The notes under the pieces: model-generated | What the model was told of the DNA's origin: nothing | What the model saw: only the letters and a program-made list of their open reading frames with translations | Database searches by the model: none | Program-made: the position numbers and the translations under genes | Shown: positions 1 through 9,130 of the stretch, piece after piece | Layout of the letters: the number at the start of each line of letters is the position of its first letter | Position numbering within the stretch: position 1 is the stretch's first letter | Source of the DNA: Corynebacterium frankenforstense DSM 45800 | GTDB taxonomy: Bacteria > Actinomycetota > Actinomycetes > Mycobacteriales > Mycobacteriaceae | Direction: 5' to 3' | Assembly: GCF_001941485.1 (NCBI RefSeq) | Contig: NZ_CP009247.1 | Location: 1,922,001 to 1,986,000 of the forward strand | DNA: 64,000 bases

Positions 1-1690
1 GCGCGAGCACTTCTTCGGCCGCGACCCGCGCACCCTCAAGCTGGTCGAGGACATGACCGACGAGGAGATCTGGGCGCTGCGCCGCGGCGGCCACGACTAC
101 CGCAAGATCTACGCCGCCTACAAGCGCGCGATGGAGACCAAGGACCGCCCGACGGTCATCCTCGCCCACACCATCAAGGGCTACGGGCTGGGCCACAACT
201 TCGAGGGCCGCAACGCGACCCACCAGATGAAGAAGCTGACCCTCGACGACCTCAAGCTCTTCCGAGACAAGCAGGACATCCCGATCTCCGACTCGGACCT
301 GGAGAAGGACCCGACCCTGCCGCCGTACTTCCACCCCGGCGAGGACGACGAGGTCATCCGCTACATGAAGGAGCGCCGCAAGGAGCTCGGCGGCTACCTG
401 CCCGAGCGCCGCACCGAGTACGAGCCGCTCGAGGTCCCGCCGTTGGACAAGCTCAAGAGCGCGCGCAAGGGCTCCGGCAAGCAGGAGGTGGCCACCACCA
501 TGGCCACCGTGCGCACCTTCAAGGACCTGATGCGCGACAAGACGCTCAAGGAGCGCCTGGTGCCGATCATCCCGGACGAGGCGCGCACCTTCGGCATGGA
601 CTCCTGGTTCCCGACGCTGAAGATCTACAACCCGCACGGCCAGAACTACGTGCCGGTCGACCACGACCTGATGCTGTCCTACCGCGAGGCCACCGACGGC
701 CAGATCCTGCACGAGGGCATCAGCGAGGCCGGCTCCGTGGCCAGCTTCATCGCCGCGGGCACCAGCTACGCCACCGAGGGCCTGGCGATGATCCCGATCT
801 ACATCTTCTACTCGATGTTCGGGTTCCAGCGCACCGGTGACTCGATCTGGGCGGCGGGCGACCAGATGGCGCGCGGCTTCCTGCTGGGCGCCACGGCCGG
901 GCGCACCACGCTGACCGGCGAGGGCCTGCAGCACATGGACGGCCACTCGCAGGTCCTGGCCTCGACCAACCCGGCCGTGGTCTCCTACGACCCGGCCTTC
1001 GCCTTCGAGATCGCCCACCTGGTCCACCGCGGCATCGACCGCATGTACGGCCCGGACGGCGGCGAGAACGTCATCTACTACCTGACGATCTACAACGAGC
1101 CGACCCACCAGCCGGCCGAGCCGGAGGACCTCGACGTCGAGGGCCTGCACCGCGGCATCTACCGCTACTCGGACGGCTCCGGGATCGAGGGCGCGGACGG
1201 CGCCGAGCACGAGGCCTCCATCCTGGCCTCCGGCATCGGCATGCAGGCCGCCCTGGAGGCGCAGAAGATCCTGGCCGCCGAGTACTCGGTGCGCGCCAAC
1301 ATCTTCTCGGTGACCTCCTGGGTCGAGCTGGCCCGCGAGGGCGCGCGCATCAACAAGCACGCCCTGCAGCACCCGGCGGAGAAGGCCCCGGAGCCCTTCG
1401 CCACCAGCCAGCTGAAGAAGGCGGCCGGCCCGTACGTGGCGGTCTCCGACTTCGCCACGGACCTGCAGGAGCAGATCCGCGCCTTCGTGCCGGGCGACTA
1501 CACGGTGCTGGGCACCGACGGCTTCGGCTTCTCCGACACCCGCCCGGCCGCGCGCCGCTTCTTCAACACGGACGCGCCCAGCGTGGTCGTCGCCGTGCTC
1601 GCCGGCCTGGCCCGCGAGGGCGAGATCGACGTGCGCGTGGCCGCCGACGCCGCCGAGAAGTTCCACCTGGACGACCCGACCCGGGCCTAG
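1..1690 (+). CDS. aceE: Pyruvate dehydrogenase E1 component (homodimeric AceE type), C-terminal part
   Basis: Thiamine-diphosphate-dependent E1 subunit that decarboxylates pyruvate and passes the acetyl group to the E2 lipoyl domain. The 5' end lies outside the window; the frame is open from base 2 and 562 residues are visible. The sequence (starting [11 protein letters not shown]) reads as the AceE family, with the segment [14 protein letters not shown] typical of the transketolase-like pyrimidine-binding region and the C-terminal stretch [11 protein letters not shown] typical of the family's last domain. The gene ends with TAG 24 bp before the next start. In corynebacteria aceE is not clustered with E2 genes, and none is seen here. 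Identification is secure; only the N-terminal part cannot be examined. Confidence 0.97.
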   Translation, partial: REHFFGRDPRTLKLVEDMTDEEIWALRRGGHDYRKIYAAYKRAMETKDRPTVILAHTIKGYGLGHNFEGRNATHQMKKLTLDDLKLFRDKQDIPISDSDLEKDPTLPPYFHPGEDDEVIRYMKERRKELGGYLPERRTEYEPLEVPPLDKLKSARKGSGKQEVATTMATVRTFKDLMRDKTLKERLVPIIPDEARTFGMDSWFPTLKIYNPHGQNYVPVDHDLMLSYREATDGQILHEGISEAGSVASFIAAGTSYATEGLAMIPIYIFYSMFGFQRTGDSIWAAGDQMARGFLLGATAGRTTLTGEGLQHMDGHSQVLASTNPAVVSYDPAFAFEIAHLVHRGIDRMYGPDGGENVIYYLTIYNEPTHQPAEPEDLDVEGLHRGIYRYSDGSGIEGADGAEHEASILASGIGMQAALEAQKILAAEYSVRANIFSVTSWVELAREGARINKHALQHPAEKAPEPFATSQLKKAAGPYVAVSDFATDLQEQIRAFVPGDYTVLGTDGFGFSDTRPAARRFFNTDAPSVVVAVLAGLAREGEIDVRVAADAAEKFHLDDPTRA

Positions 1691-1714
1691 GGACTTCGCC
1701 CTAAGCTGTATCCC

Positions 1715-2413
1715 ATGGAGTTCGACCCACAGCGCCCCTCCGACCGGGAGCGCGAACGGATGCAGCAGGCGCTGACCCGCGCCGTGGGCGCGGGTCGGCT
1801 GGACATCGCCGAGTTCGACCGCGTGGTCACCCGGATCTGGGAGACCGACGACGCCGCCGAGCTCGGCGCCATCTGGGCCCGCTACATCGCCCCGCCCCCG
1901 CCGCCGCGCCGCCCGGTCCCGCCCGCGGCGCTGTACCCGCCGGCCCCCGGCGGCGGCTTTCCGGGCCCGGGCGTGCCCTCGCGCGCGGCCTACATCGACG
2001 CCTGCCTGGGCATCCCCACCCGTGCCGCGGCGCCGGCGCTCGACCCCGCGCGTCCTGCGGCGCGATTTCCGACGCCCGCGCCTCCGCCCCGGTCCGTGCG
2101 ACGTGCGGGTGCGTGGACGGTGCCGGTGCACTCGCGCTGGCAGGTGCGCGCCTCGCACCTGCTGCTCGACATGTCCGAGGCGTACTTCGAGGCGCCCTCG
2201 GCGGTCGTCGAGCTCGACGTCGTCGGCTCGCGCGTCGAGATCGTGGTGCCCCGCGGGGCGCGCGCGGTGCTGCGCGCCCGCGAGCTGGGCGGGGCGTCCT
2301 CGACGATGGACGTCGCCGCCCCGGAGCCGGGCCGCCCGCTGGTGACCGTGGTCGGCACCCTGGCCACCAGTTCGCTGCAGCTGGTCTCCGCCGGCCGCGG
2401 CGGGCACGGATAG
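1715..2413 (+). CDS. DUF1707 (SHOCT-like) domain protein
   Basis: A 232-residue protein of unknown function. The first 55 residues (PSDRERERMQQALTRAVGAG, then LDIAEFDRVVTRIW) match the pattern of DUF1707, a short helical N-terminal domain common in Actinobacteria. A proline-rich linker of about 80 residues follows, then a beta-rich C-terminal part (residues about 140-228) with alternating valines, as in cell-wall-active antibiotic-response (LiaF-like) domains. No membrane span is seen. A -10-like TAAGCT (1702-1707) lies 7 nt before the ATG and there is no Shine-Dalgarno sequence, so the mRNA may start at the ATG. The gene converges on the hydrolase gene that ends 13 bp downstream. The role is not known. 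Confidence 0.8.
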   Translation: MEFDPQRPSDRERERMQQALTRAVGAGRLDIAEFDRVVTRIWETDDAAELGAIWARYIAPPPPPRRPVPPAALYPPAPGGGFPGPGVPSRAAYIDACLGIPTRAAAPALDPARPAARFPTPAPPPRSVRRAGAWTVPVHSRWQVRASHLLLDMSEAYFEAPSAVVELDVVGSRVEIVVPRGARAVLRARELGGASSTMDVAAPEPGRPLVTVVGTLATSSLQLVSAGRGGHG

Positions 2414-2426
2414 GGCGCGGGCCGGT

Positions 2427-3473
2427 CTACTTCGCCGGGGCCCGCCGCTCCGGCAGGGCCCCGACGAGCACGTCGAGGGCCTTGTTCACCACGGCCGGCG
2501 CCTCGAGGACGACCATGTGGCCGGAGCCGAAGGCGTCGATGCGCTTCGCCTCGGGCCAGACCTCCTGGATGCGGTCCGCCTGCTCGCCCGGGGTGACCAC
2601 GTCCCCGGTGCCGGTGATCACGAAGCCGGGCACCCCGGCCAGCGCCGGGCCGGCCTCGAGCTCGTCGTGGCTCTGCAGGGAGTCGAAGAAGCCGACGAAG
2701 GTCTCCAGCGGGGTCTCGTGGATCATCGCGGCGTGGAACTCGATGAGCTCGTAGTCCGTCGGCCGGCGGAAGACGCCGACGGCCAGGCCGGGCGCGATCA
2801 TCTTGGTGACCTCCTCGCGCAGCCACTCGGCCTCCTCGGGGCTCGCCTCGGCGGCGTTGTAGACGGCGTCGGCGGCCGGGGAGGCCAGCAGCTGCGGCAC
2901 GCCCTGGTCCGAGAGCGCCTCGATGGAGGTGGCCACGACCACCACGCCGGCGACGCGGCGGCGGACCTCCGCGGGCGCGCGCCGCAGCAGGTTGAACACG
3001 GCCAGCCCACCGAGGGAGTGGCCGACCAGGATCAGCGGGGCGCCGGTGTGGTCGGCGTCGGCGAGCGCCGCCAGGGCGTCGTCGGCGAGCCCGTCGACGG
3101 TGCACAGGTCGGGGTCGGTCTTGCCGGTCCGTCCGTGACCGCGCAGGTCCGGGCACACGCAGCGCACGTCGGGGTGGCTCTCGCGCAGGTGCTCGGCCTG
3201 CAGGTAGAAGGAGTCGCCCGCCAGCGTGAAGCCGTGCAGGAAGAGCACGGTCGCGCGCGCGGGCTCGTCGGCGGCGGGCCCGGTGGTCTCCCAGCGCACC
3301 ATGATCCCGTCGGAGGAGGCGGCGAAGCCGGAGTCGGTGACGTCGGTCAGCCCCGGGCGGCGGTCGTGGGAGTGCAGCGCACCGTGCTCGAGGGCGATGC
3401 GGCGCCGCCCGCCGGGGGTCAGGCGCAGCGCCCAGGAGCGGGTCAGCGCGATCGTCTTGTCTAGCAGTTGCAT
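2427..3473 (-). CDS. Alpha/beta-fold hydrolase
   Basis: A 348-residue serine hydrolase of the alpha/beta superfamily; the substrate cannot be told from sequence. Visible signs are the oxyanion-hole segment VLFLHGFTL (about residue 76), PDLRGHGRTGK, the nucleophile elbow LVGHSLGG (about residue 152) and a late GSGHM segment that supplies the catalytic histidine. The reading frame stays open further upstream, but the ATG at 3473 is preferred: homology-like sequence begins near it and a TAAGAT hexamer (minus strand, 3482-3487) sits 8 nt before it, fitting a leaderless transcript. It is divergent from the acyl carrier protein gene; the region between them carries a long inverted repeat. Confidence 0.85.
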   Translation of the reverse strand: MQLLDKTIALTRSWALRLTPGGRRRIALEHGALHSHDRRPGLTDVTDSGFAASSDGIMVRWETTGPAADEPARATVLFLHGFTLAGDSFYLQAEHLRESHPDVRCVCPDLRGHGRTGKTDPDLCTVDGLADDALAALADADHTGAPLILVGHSLGGLAVFNLLRRAPAEVRRRVAGVVVVATSIEALSDQGVPQLLASPAADAVYNAAEASPEEAEWLREEVTKMIAPGLAVGVFRRPTDYELIEFHAAMIHETPLETFVGFFDSLQSHDELEAGPALAGVPGFVITGTGDVVTPGEQADRIQEVWPEAKRIDAFGSGHMVVLEAPAVVNKALDVLVGALPERRAPAK

Positions 3474-3516
3474 CACCGGAGATCTTACCTGCGCAGCCGC
3501 CGTCCCCCGCAGCCGA

Positions 3517-3596
3517 CAAAATGTGGACCAAGTTTCCGTCCGGCCGGATCTGTCCTGGGCAAACGCGGGGGCGCGGCGAACTTGGTCCACATTTTG
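3517..3596. repeat. Inverted repeat with 18-bp perfect arms in the hydrolase/ACP intergenic region
   Basis: The arm CAAAATGTGGACCAAGTT (3517-3534) is repeated in perfect inverse orientation at 3579-3596, with 44 bp between. Beyond the arms, two of the next three outer positions also pair. The loop is GC-rich. It lies in the divergent 259-bp region, 44 bp from the hydrolase start and 136 bp from the ACP start. It may be a paired regulator site, a cruciform or a small dispersed palindromic element. I found no second copy in the window. Confidence 0.75.
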
Positions 3597-3732
3597 CCGA
3601 CCGCACCCGGCCCAACCCGACCGAACCCGCCCGCCTGCGCCCCGTACAGTGGGGTTCGACGCGCGGAAGACCCCGCGCCCGGGTGGACCCCGCCCGGGAG
3701 AACCCGCAGCAGACCGAGGAGGACGCACCGCG

Positions 3733-4137
3733 ATGGGAGATCTGGCGGCGCAGCTGGCCGCGAAGTTCAACACGGAGGTGCCCCTCGACGCCGACGACTC
3801 CGGCGAGGCCGCCGAGGGCGCGGCCGCCACCTCGACCGGCGACGGGAAGAAGTCCGCGAAGGCGCAGGCCAAGGCCGACCCGCGCGCGGGCGCGGATCCC
3901 CTGCTCGCCGAGTTCGCCGCGCTGGTCGAGGACGTCGCCGGCGTCGAGGCCGGCGAGGTCACCCGGGAGTCCCGCCTGCGCGAGGACCTGGGCGTGGACT
4001 CGCTGAGCCTGATCGAGCTGACCGTGCGCGCGGAGGAGACCTTCGGGGTGCGCCTGGCGGACAAGACGGTCGCGGGCTTCGGCAACGTCGGCGAGGGCCT
4101 GGACCACCTGGCCGAGCACCGCTCCCCCGCCGAGTAG
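3733..4137 (+). CDS. Stand-alone acyl carrier protein with N-terminal extension
   Basis: A 134-residue protein whose last 80 residues form a PP-binding (acyl carrier) domain with the phosphopantetheine site DLGVDSLSLIEL; the serine of the DSL motif is present. The domain is preceded by about 50 residues rich in Ala, Gly, Lys and acidic residues. Corynebacteria use a type I fatty acid synthase with built-in ACP, so a free ACP must serve another acyl transfer; which one is not evident, as no synthase gene is adjacent. The ATG at 3733 begins the conserved reading (MGDLAAQLAAKF); an upstream open frame overlaps the inverted repeat and is unlikely to be coding. It resembles the AcpM group, but those usually carry a C-terminal extension instead. 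Confidence 0.85.
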   Translation: MGDLAAQLAAKFNTEVPLDADDSGEAAEGAAATSTGDGKKSAKAQAKADPRAGADPLLAEFAALVEDVAGVEAGEVTRESRLREDLGVDSLSLIELTVRAEETFGVRLADKTVAGFGNVGEGLDHLAEHRSPAE

Positions 4138-4283
4138 CCCGCGGACCACCGGACCACCCGAAAACCCCGACCCCCGTGGTACTACCCACCGGCCACACGG
4201 CGTCGGGCACCACGCACCCCCTCCACCGTGCCCGGCCCGCCCCCGAACCGGGCACGTGTCCCGCGGGCGGCCCCCGAGCCTGC

Positions 4284-4342
4284 GTGAGCGCGCTCACTTC
4301 CTCGTCCCCCTACTATTTTCGTTCACGACACCGGCATATACT
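4284..4342 (+). promoter_or_regulatory. pntAB promoter region with GlxR/CRP-type palindrome
   Basis: GTGAGCGCGCTCAC (4284-4297) is a perfect 14-bp palindrome with CRP-family half-sites and spacing (GTGA-N6-TCAC; consensus TGTGA-N6-TCACA). A good -10 hexamer TATACT is at 4337-4342, giving a likely start near 4349, so the palindrome centre would be near -58, a normal activator position. The -35 region (TATTTT) is weak, as expected for an activated promoter. GlxR is the CRP homologue of corynebacteria. The rest of the 277-bp intergenic stretch shows no gene. Confidence 0.6.
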
Positions 4343-4414
4343 CCCAGGTGAGACGCGGTCGTCTGACATCAAGCGCCGCGTCGGAGCGACAAGACGCGAA
4401 CGCAAGGAGAACGC

Positions 4415-6070
4415 ATGCGCATCGGAATCCCGCGGGAGCCCGATCCCGATCAGCCGCTGGTGTCCGCCACCCCGGACACCGTGCGAAAGCTGGTGAAGCT
4501 CGGATTCGAGGTCGACGTCGAACGCGGCGCCGGCGCCCGGGCCGCCTACACCGACGCCGCCTACGAGTCGGCGGGCGCCCGCCTCACCGGCGAGGACGTC
4601 TGGTCCGCCGACATCGTCACGTGCCTGGACACCCCGCCGGCCGAGTACCGCTCCCGGATGCGTCCGGGTGCCACGCTCATCGCCCGGATGGCCCCGCGCC
4701 GCAACGCCGAGCTCATCGACCAGCTGGCCGCGGCGGACCTGACCGCCCTGGCCATGGACGCCGTGCCGCGCATCTCGCGCGCGCAGTCGATGGACGTGCT
4801 CTCCTCCATGGCGAATATCGCGGGCTACCGCGCCGTGATCGAGGCCGCCGCGAACTTCGGCCGCCTGTTCACCGGCCAGGTCACCGCGGCCGGCAAGGTC
4901 GACCCGGCCACCGTCTACGTCATCGGCGCCGGCGTGGCGGGTCTGGCCGCCATCGGCACGGCGAACTCGATGGGCGCGGTGGTGAAAGCCACCGACCTGC
5001 GCCCCGAGGTCGCCGAGCAGGTCGAGTCGATGGGCGCCGAGTTCGTCGCCATCCCCGCGGCCGCCGAGAAGTCCGAGGACGGCTACGCCAAGGAGATGAC
5101 CGCCGACCAGGCGGCCGCCGCGGCGAAGCTCTACGCGGAGCAGTCGGCCGCCGCCGACATCGTGATCACCACCGCGAACATCCCGGGCCGCACCTCCCCG
5201 GTGCTGCTCACGGCCGCCGACGTCGCGGCGATGAAGCCCGGGTCCGTGATCGTGGACATGGCCGCCGCCAACGGCGGCAACTGCGAGCTGACCGTGCCCG
5301 GCGAGGTGACCGTCACCGAGGGCGGCGTCACGATCATCGGCTACACGGATCTCGCCGGCCGCCTGCCCGGCCAGGCCTCGCAGCTCTACGGCCAGAACGT
5401 GGTCAACCTGTTCAAGCTGATCACCCCGCACAAGGACGGCCGGGCCATCCTGGACCTCGGCGACGAGATCGTCCGCCAGATCACCCTGACCGCCTCCACC
5501 CGCGGCCCCGAGGTCACCGCGGGTGAGGAAGAGCTTGACGACGCCGCGCAGGGCGCCGTCGCCGCGTACGCCGCGGCCAACGGCGACGGCGCCTCCGGCG
5601 CCGGCGCCCCGGTGGCAACCACGCTGTTCCCCGCACCCCCGGTGAAGGTCTCCGCCGCCCCGAGGCCCGCCCCGGCCGCCGACGCCGCAGGTGCCGGCGA
5701 CGGTGCGGCCGACGAGGCGTCGGAAAGCAAGCCGCACCGCTGGTGGGCCTGGCTCGGCGGCCTGCTGGGCGTGGCACTGGTCCTGGCCAGCCCCGCGGAG
5801 GTCTCCGCGGACTACCTGGTGCTCATGCTGGCGGTCGTCGTCGGCTTCTACGTGATCACCGCCGTGACCCACTCCCTGCACACCCCGCTGATGAGCGAGA
5901 CCAACGCCGTCTCCGGCATCATCCTCGTCGGCGCGGTGCTCCAGGTCGGCTCGGCCAACCTCGCGGTCTCGGTCCTCGCGTTCATCGCGATCGTGATCGC
6001 CAGCATCAACATCTTCGGCGGCTTCACGGTGACCCACCGCATGCTCGCCATGTTCCGGCAGGAGGCCTGA
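4415..6070 (+). CDS. pntA: NAD(P) transhydrogenase subunit alpha
   Basis: Subunit of the membrane transhydrogenase that drives NADP+ reduction by NADH with the proton gradient. The 551-residue protein starts with the typical MRIGIPRE, has the NAD-binding domain I with the glycine motif GAGVAGLAA (about residue 170) and the segment [15 protein letters not shown], then an Ala/Pro-rich linker (about residues 375-435) and a C-terminal membrane part with about four hydrophobic helices. Length fits the E. coli-type two-subunit enzyme with a longer linker. AAGGAGA lies 6 nt before the ATG. pntB follows after one base, so the two are co-transcribed and probably coupled. Confidence 0.96.
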   Translation: MRIGIPREPDPDQPLVSATPDTVRKLVKLGFEVDVERGAGARAAYTDAAYESAGARLTGEDVWSADIVTCLDTPPAEYRSRMRPGATLIARMAPRRNAELIDQLAAADLTALAMDAVPRISRAQSMDVLSSMANIAGYRAVIEAAANFGRLFTGQVTAAGKVDPATVYVIGAGVAGLAAIGTANSMGAVVKATDLRPEVAEQVESMGAEFVAIPAAAEKSEDGYAKEMTADQAAAAAKLYAEQSAAADIVITTANIPGRTSPVLLTAADVAAMKPGSVIVDMAAANGGNCELTVPGEVTVTEGGVTIIGYTDLAGRLPGQASQLYGQNVVNLFKLITPHKDGRAILDLGDEIVRQITLTASTRGPEVTAGEEELDDAAQGAVAAYAAANGDGASGAGAPVATTLFPAPPVKVSAAPRPAPAADAAGAGDGAADEASESKPHRWWAWLGGLLGVALVLASPAEVSADYLVLMLAVVVGFYVITAVTHSLHTPLMSETNAVSGIILVGAVLQVGSANLAVSVLAFIAIVIASINIFGGFTVTHRMLAMFRQEA

Positions 6071-6071
6071 G

Positions 6072-7577
6072 ATGACCCACGTCCTCTACGCACTCGGCGC
6101 CACGACGTCCGAGACCACCACCGCGCTGTCCGACTGGACCGGGCGGATCACCACCCTGGCCTACCTGGTCGCCGCCGTGCTGTTCATCCTGGCGCTGGCG
6201 GGCCTGTCCAGGAACGAGACCGCCCAGCGCGGCAACACCCTCGGCGCGACCGGCATGACCGTCGCGCTGGTGGCCACCGTGGCCAAGGCACTGGTGCAGT
6301 CGCACGAGAACCCGGGCGAGTACCGCTCGGCGATGACCACGCTGCTGCTCATCGCGGTGGCCATGCTCGTCGGCGCGCTGATCGGCGTGCCGATGGCCAA
6401 GAAGGTCGAGATGACCGGCATGCCGCAGCTGATCGCGCTGCTGCACTCCTTCGTCGGTCTCGCGGCGGTGCTCATCGGCTTCAACTCCTGGCTGCACCCG
6501 CAGGACGTCTCCGCGGAGATGGAGTCCTTCCACCTCGGCGAGGTCTACCTGGGCATCTTCATCGGCGCGGTGACCTTCACCGGCTCGATCATCGCCTACC
6601 TGAAGCTCTCCGGGAAGATCAAGGGCGCCCCGCTGACCCTGCCCGGGCGCAACCTGCTCAACCTGACGGTCATCGTCGTCAGCCTCGTCGGCATGGGCCT
6701 GTTCATCGCCGGTGACGGCGGGTCCACCCCCGCGGTGGTCAGCCTCGCGGTGATGACCGTGCTCGCGCTGCTGCTGGGCCTGCACCTGGTCGCGGCCATC
6801 GGCGGCGGCGACATGCCCGTGGTGGTCTCGATGCTCAACTCCTACTCGGGCTGGGCCGCCGCGGCCGCCGGCTTCATGCTGGCCAACCCGCTGCTGATCA
6901 TCACCGGCGCGCTGGTCGGCTCCTCGGGCGCCTACCTGTCCTACATCATGTGCCAGGCGATGAACCGCTCGTTCGCGGCCGTGATCCTGGGCGGCTTCGG
7001 CACCGGCTCGGCCACGGCAGCCGAGCACGACTACGGCACGCACACGGAGACCACCGTGGCCGAGACCGCGCAGGCGCTGCTGGGCGCGAAGAAGGTCGTC
7101 ATCACCCCCGGCTACGGCATGGCCGTCGCCCAGGCGCAGTACCCGGTCGCCCAGCTGACCGACACGCTGCGCAAGGCGGGCGTGGACGTCACCTTCGCCA
7201 TCCACCCGGTCGCCGGCCGCCTGCCGGGCCACATGAACGTGCTGCTGGCCGAGGCCAAGGTGCCCTACCCGATCGTCCACGAGATGGACGAGGTCAACGA
7301 CGACTTCGGCGACGTCGACGTGGTGCTGGTCATCGGCGCCAACGACACGGTCAACCCGGTCGCCTACGAGCCCGGCTCCCCCATCGAGGGCATGCCCGTG
7401 CTCAAGGTCTGGGACGCGGAGAAGGTCATCGTGTTCAAGCGCTCGATGGGCTCCGGCTACGCCGGCGTGCAGAACCCGCTGTTCTTCAACGAGAACACGG
7501 ACATGCTGCTCGGCGACGCGAAGGCCTCCGTCGACGCGATCAACTCCGAGCTGGCCAAGCTGGCCCCCGCCAGGTAA
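6072..7577 (+). CDS. pntB: NAD(P) transhydrogenase subunit beta
   Basis: Beta subunit (501 residues) of the proton-translocating transhydrogenase. The N-terminal half is strongly hydrophobic with about eight or nine membrane helices; the C-terminal half (from about residue 325) is the NADP(H)-binding domain III with [15 protein letters not shown], the segment [19 protein letters not shown] and [15 protein letters not shown], all hallmarks of PntB. It starts one base after the pntA stop. A strong hairpin (7610-7646) follows. The stop is TAA. PntAB gives the cell an NADPH source independent of the pentose phosphate pathway; as I recall, C. glutamicum itself lacks pntAB, so this is an accessory trait within the genus. 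Confidence 0.96.
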   Translation: MTHVLYALGATTSETTTALSDWTGRITTLAYLVAAVLFILALAGLSRNETAQRGNTLGATGMTVALVATVAKALVQSHENPGEYRSAMTTLLLIAVAMLVGALIGVPMAKKVEMTGMPQLIALLHSFVGLAAVLIGFNSWLHPQDVSAEMESFHLGEVYLGIFIGAVTFTGSIIAYLKLSGKIKGAPLTLPGRNLLNLTVIVVSLVGMGLFIAGDGGSTPAVVSLAVMTVLALLLGLHLVAAIGGGDMPVVVSMLNSYSGWAAAAAGFMLANPLLIITGALVGSSGAYLSYIMCQAMNRSFAAVILGGFGTGSATAAEHDYGTHTETTVAETAQALLGAKKVVITPGYGMAVAQAQYPVAQLTDTLRKAGVDVTFAIHPVAGRLPGHMNVLLAEAKVPYPIVHEMDEVNDDFGDVDVVLVIGANDTVNPVAYEPGSPIEGMPVLKVWDAEKVIVFKRSMGSGYAGVQNPLFFNENTDMLLGDAKASVDAINSELAKLAPAR

Positions 7578-7609
7578 CGCAGGCCGCCACCTTCCCGGTC
7601 AGTGATTTC

Positions 7610-7646
7610 CGACGCCGCGCGTACCCCACGGGTGCGCGCGGCGTCG
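7610..7646 (+). terminator. Stem-loop terminator after pntAB
   Basis: A 17-bp stem with one G-U pair (7610-7626 with 7630-7646) and a 3-nt loop, starting 33 bp after the pntB stop. No T-run follows, so it may act as a U-less terminator or a 3' stabiliser. Its left arm overlaps the shared 16-mer GATTTCCGACGCCGCG, also found near the brnQ terminator. Confidence 0.65.
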
Positions 7647-7668
7647 CCGTTCGGGGCACAATGGTCAC

Positions 7669-8490
7669 ATGACATCTCACATCTCGTATCTGAGCGACAT
7701 GGACGGCGTGCTGATCAAGGAGGGGGAGATGATCCCCGGCGCCGACCGGTTCCTCAAGGCGCTGGTGGACAACGACGTCAACTTCATGGTGCTGACGAAC
7801 AACTCCATCCAGACCCCGCGCGACCTCTCGGCGCGCCTGCTGGCCCAGGGCCTGGACGTGCCCCCGGAGCGCATCTGGACCTCGGCGACGGCGACCTCGG
7901 ACTTCCTGCACCGCCAGTCCGAGCGCGGCACCGCCTACGTCGTCGGCGAGGCGGGCCTGACCACCGGCGTGCACGAGGCCGGCTGGATCCTCACCGACGT
8001 CGACCCCGAGTTCGTGGTGCTCGGCGAGACGCGCACCTACTCCTTCGAGGCGATCACCACCGCCATCAACCTGATCCGCGGCGGCGCCCGCTTCATCTGC
8101 ACCAACCCGGACGTCACGGGCCCGGCCCCGCAGGGCGTGCTGCCGGCCACGGGCGCGGTCGCCTCGCTGATCACCGCGGCGACGGGCCGCGAGCCCTACT
8201 ACATCGGCAAGCCGAACCCGATCATGATGCGCTCGGCGCTCAACACCATCGGCGCGCACTCGGAGCGCACCGTGATGATCGGCGACCGCATGGACACCGA
8301 CGTCAAGTCCGGTCTGGAGGCCGGCATGCGCACGATCCTGGTGCGCTCGGGCATCTCCGACGACGCCGAGGTCGGCCGCTACCCCTACCGGCCGACCGCC
8401 ATGATCGACTCGATCGCCGAGCTCGCCGAGCGCTGGGACGACCCGTTCGGCGACGGCTCCTTCCACGAGCCGTTCCCGACGGACGATTAA
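7669..8490 (+). CDS. HAD-IIA family hydrolase (NagD-like phosphatase)
   Basis: A 273-residue phosphatase of the haloacid dehalogenase superfamily, subclass IIA (NagD, p-nitrophenylphosphatase). Motif I is DMDGVLIKEGE at the N-terminus, motif II is LTNNSIQTPRDL (about residue 42), the Lys motif lies in YIGKPNPIMM (about residue 182) and motif IV is MIGDRMDTD (about residue 205). The cap domain of subclass II lies between motifs II and III. NagD dephosphorylates nucleoside monophosphates in E. coli; here the substrate is open. A CACAAT hexamer (7657-7662) precedes the ATG by 6 nt with no Shine-Dalgarno sequence, suggesting a leaderless message. It converges on the next gene across a short terminator. 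Confidence 0.92.
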   Translation: MTSHISYLSDMDGVLIKEGEMIPGADRFLKALVDNDVNFMVLTNNSIQTPRDLSARLLAQGLDVPPERIWTSATATSDFLHRQSERGTAYVVGEAGLTTGVHEAGWILTDVDPEFVVLGETRTYSFEAITTAINLIRGGARFICTNPDVTGPAPQGVLPATGAVASLITAATGREPYYIGKPNPIMMRSALNTIGAHSERTVMIGDRMDTDVKSGLEAGMRTILVRSGISDDAEVGRYPYRPTAMIDSIAELAERWDDPFGDGSFHEPFPTDD

Positions 8491-8497
8491 ATTCAGC

Positions 8498-8519
8498 GGG
8501 CCGCCGGCCGCGGCGGCCC
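8498..8519. terminator. Hairpin between convergent genes
   Basis: A 9-bp GC stem (GGGCCGCCG, 8498-8506, with its complement at 8511-8519) and a GCCG loop fill the 30-bp gap between the convergent HAD gene and the following hypothetical gene. The AT-rich ATTAAATT on the left could give a U-tract for leftward transcripts. It probably terminates both sides. Confidence 0.6.
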
Positions 8520-8520
8520 T

Positions 8521-8868
8521 TCAGCGTGCGCGGGTGAGTGTGGCGTCGAAGGACGCGGCCTCGGCCAGCCCACGCAGGGCACGGTCGAAGGCGCGTAGCT
8601 CGGCGGCCGGCGCGGTGAGCACCTGACGGCAGCCGGTGCGTCCGGCGCCCTCGCGGCGCCAGCGGGTGCACCAGTCGGCCTCGAGCGGGTCGGTGCCGGG
8701 TGCCACCCACGATCCCTGGGTGGGCAGGTGCTCGACCATGAGCGCCTCGACGTCGCGGCGCAGGCGCACGGGCATGCCCGCGATGCGCAGCACGGCGTGG
8801 ACGAGCGGCACCGGGGCGTCGGCCGGGCGGTGCCGGCACGTCGACGGTGCGGTCATCATCATTGTCAC
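8521..8868 (-). CDS. Hypothetical protein, 115 residues
   Basis: I do not recognise this family. The protein is soluble and basic (many Arg), with no signal peptide or membrane span, and two Trp and two Cys in its middle part (SWVAPGTDPLEADWCTRW and GRTGC). The start is uncertain: GTG at 8868 or any of three ATG codons within the next 15 bases; GAGGGGAC lies upstream of the GTG. The neighbouring 262-bp gap carries two 15-bp palindromes (8999-9040) that might control it from 130-170 bp away. Codon use looks native, with G/C at third positions. Confidence 0.55.
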   Translation of the reverse strand: MTMMMTAPSTCRHRPADAPVPLVHAVLRIAGMPVRLRRDVEALMVEHLPTQGSWVAPGTDPLEADWCTRWRREGAGRTGCRQVLTAPAAELRAFDRALRGLAEAASFDATLTRAR

Positions 8869-8998
8869 GGGGATGTCCCCTCACATGTCCGGTGGAACGC
8901 CGCGTCTGCGGCGCAAGACGAGGTTCGTCTTCCCCAACGATCTCGCGTACCGGTCGTGTGCCCCGATTGTCCGGGGCATCCCCGTGGCGCGGCAACAG

Positions 8999-9040
8999 TC
9001 AAGTGACACTTGATCCCCCGTTTACTCAAGTGCCACTTGA
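8999..9040. promoter_or_regulatory. Pair of 15-bp palindromes, TCAAGTGNCACTTGA
   Basis: TCAAGTGACACTTGA (8999-9013) and TCAAGTGCCACTTGA (9026-9040) are near-identical perfect palindromes around a central base, 27 bp centre to centre (about 2.5 helical turns). They sit in the otherwise empty gap 8869-9130, upstream of the leftward hypothetical gene and downstream of the leftward serine hydrolase gene. Twin palindromes are typical of a dimeric repressor; the regulator is unknown. Confidence 0.65.
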
Positions 9041-9130
9041 GACTCGTGTGAACGCTGGTGCGCGCCTGTGCGGCGCGGCGTGTCACTCACACGCGGCGCC
9101 CGCGCCCCTCACACGCGCCGCCCCGGCCGC

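Noticed and set aside
8865..9086. Small leftward open frame upstream of the hypothetical gene at 8521-8868
   Set aside because: It has no ribosome site, a composition unlike a native protein, and crosses the palindromes that look regulatory.
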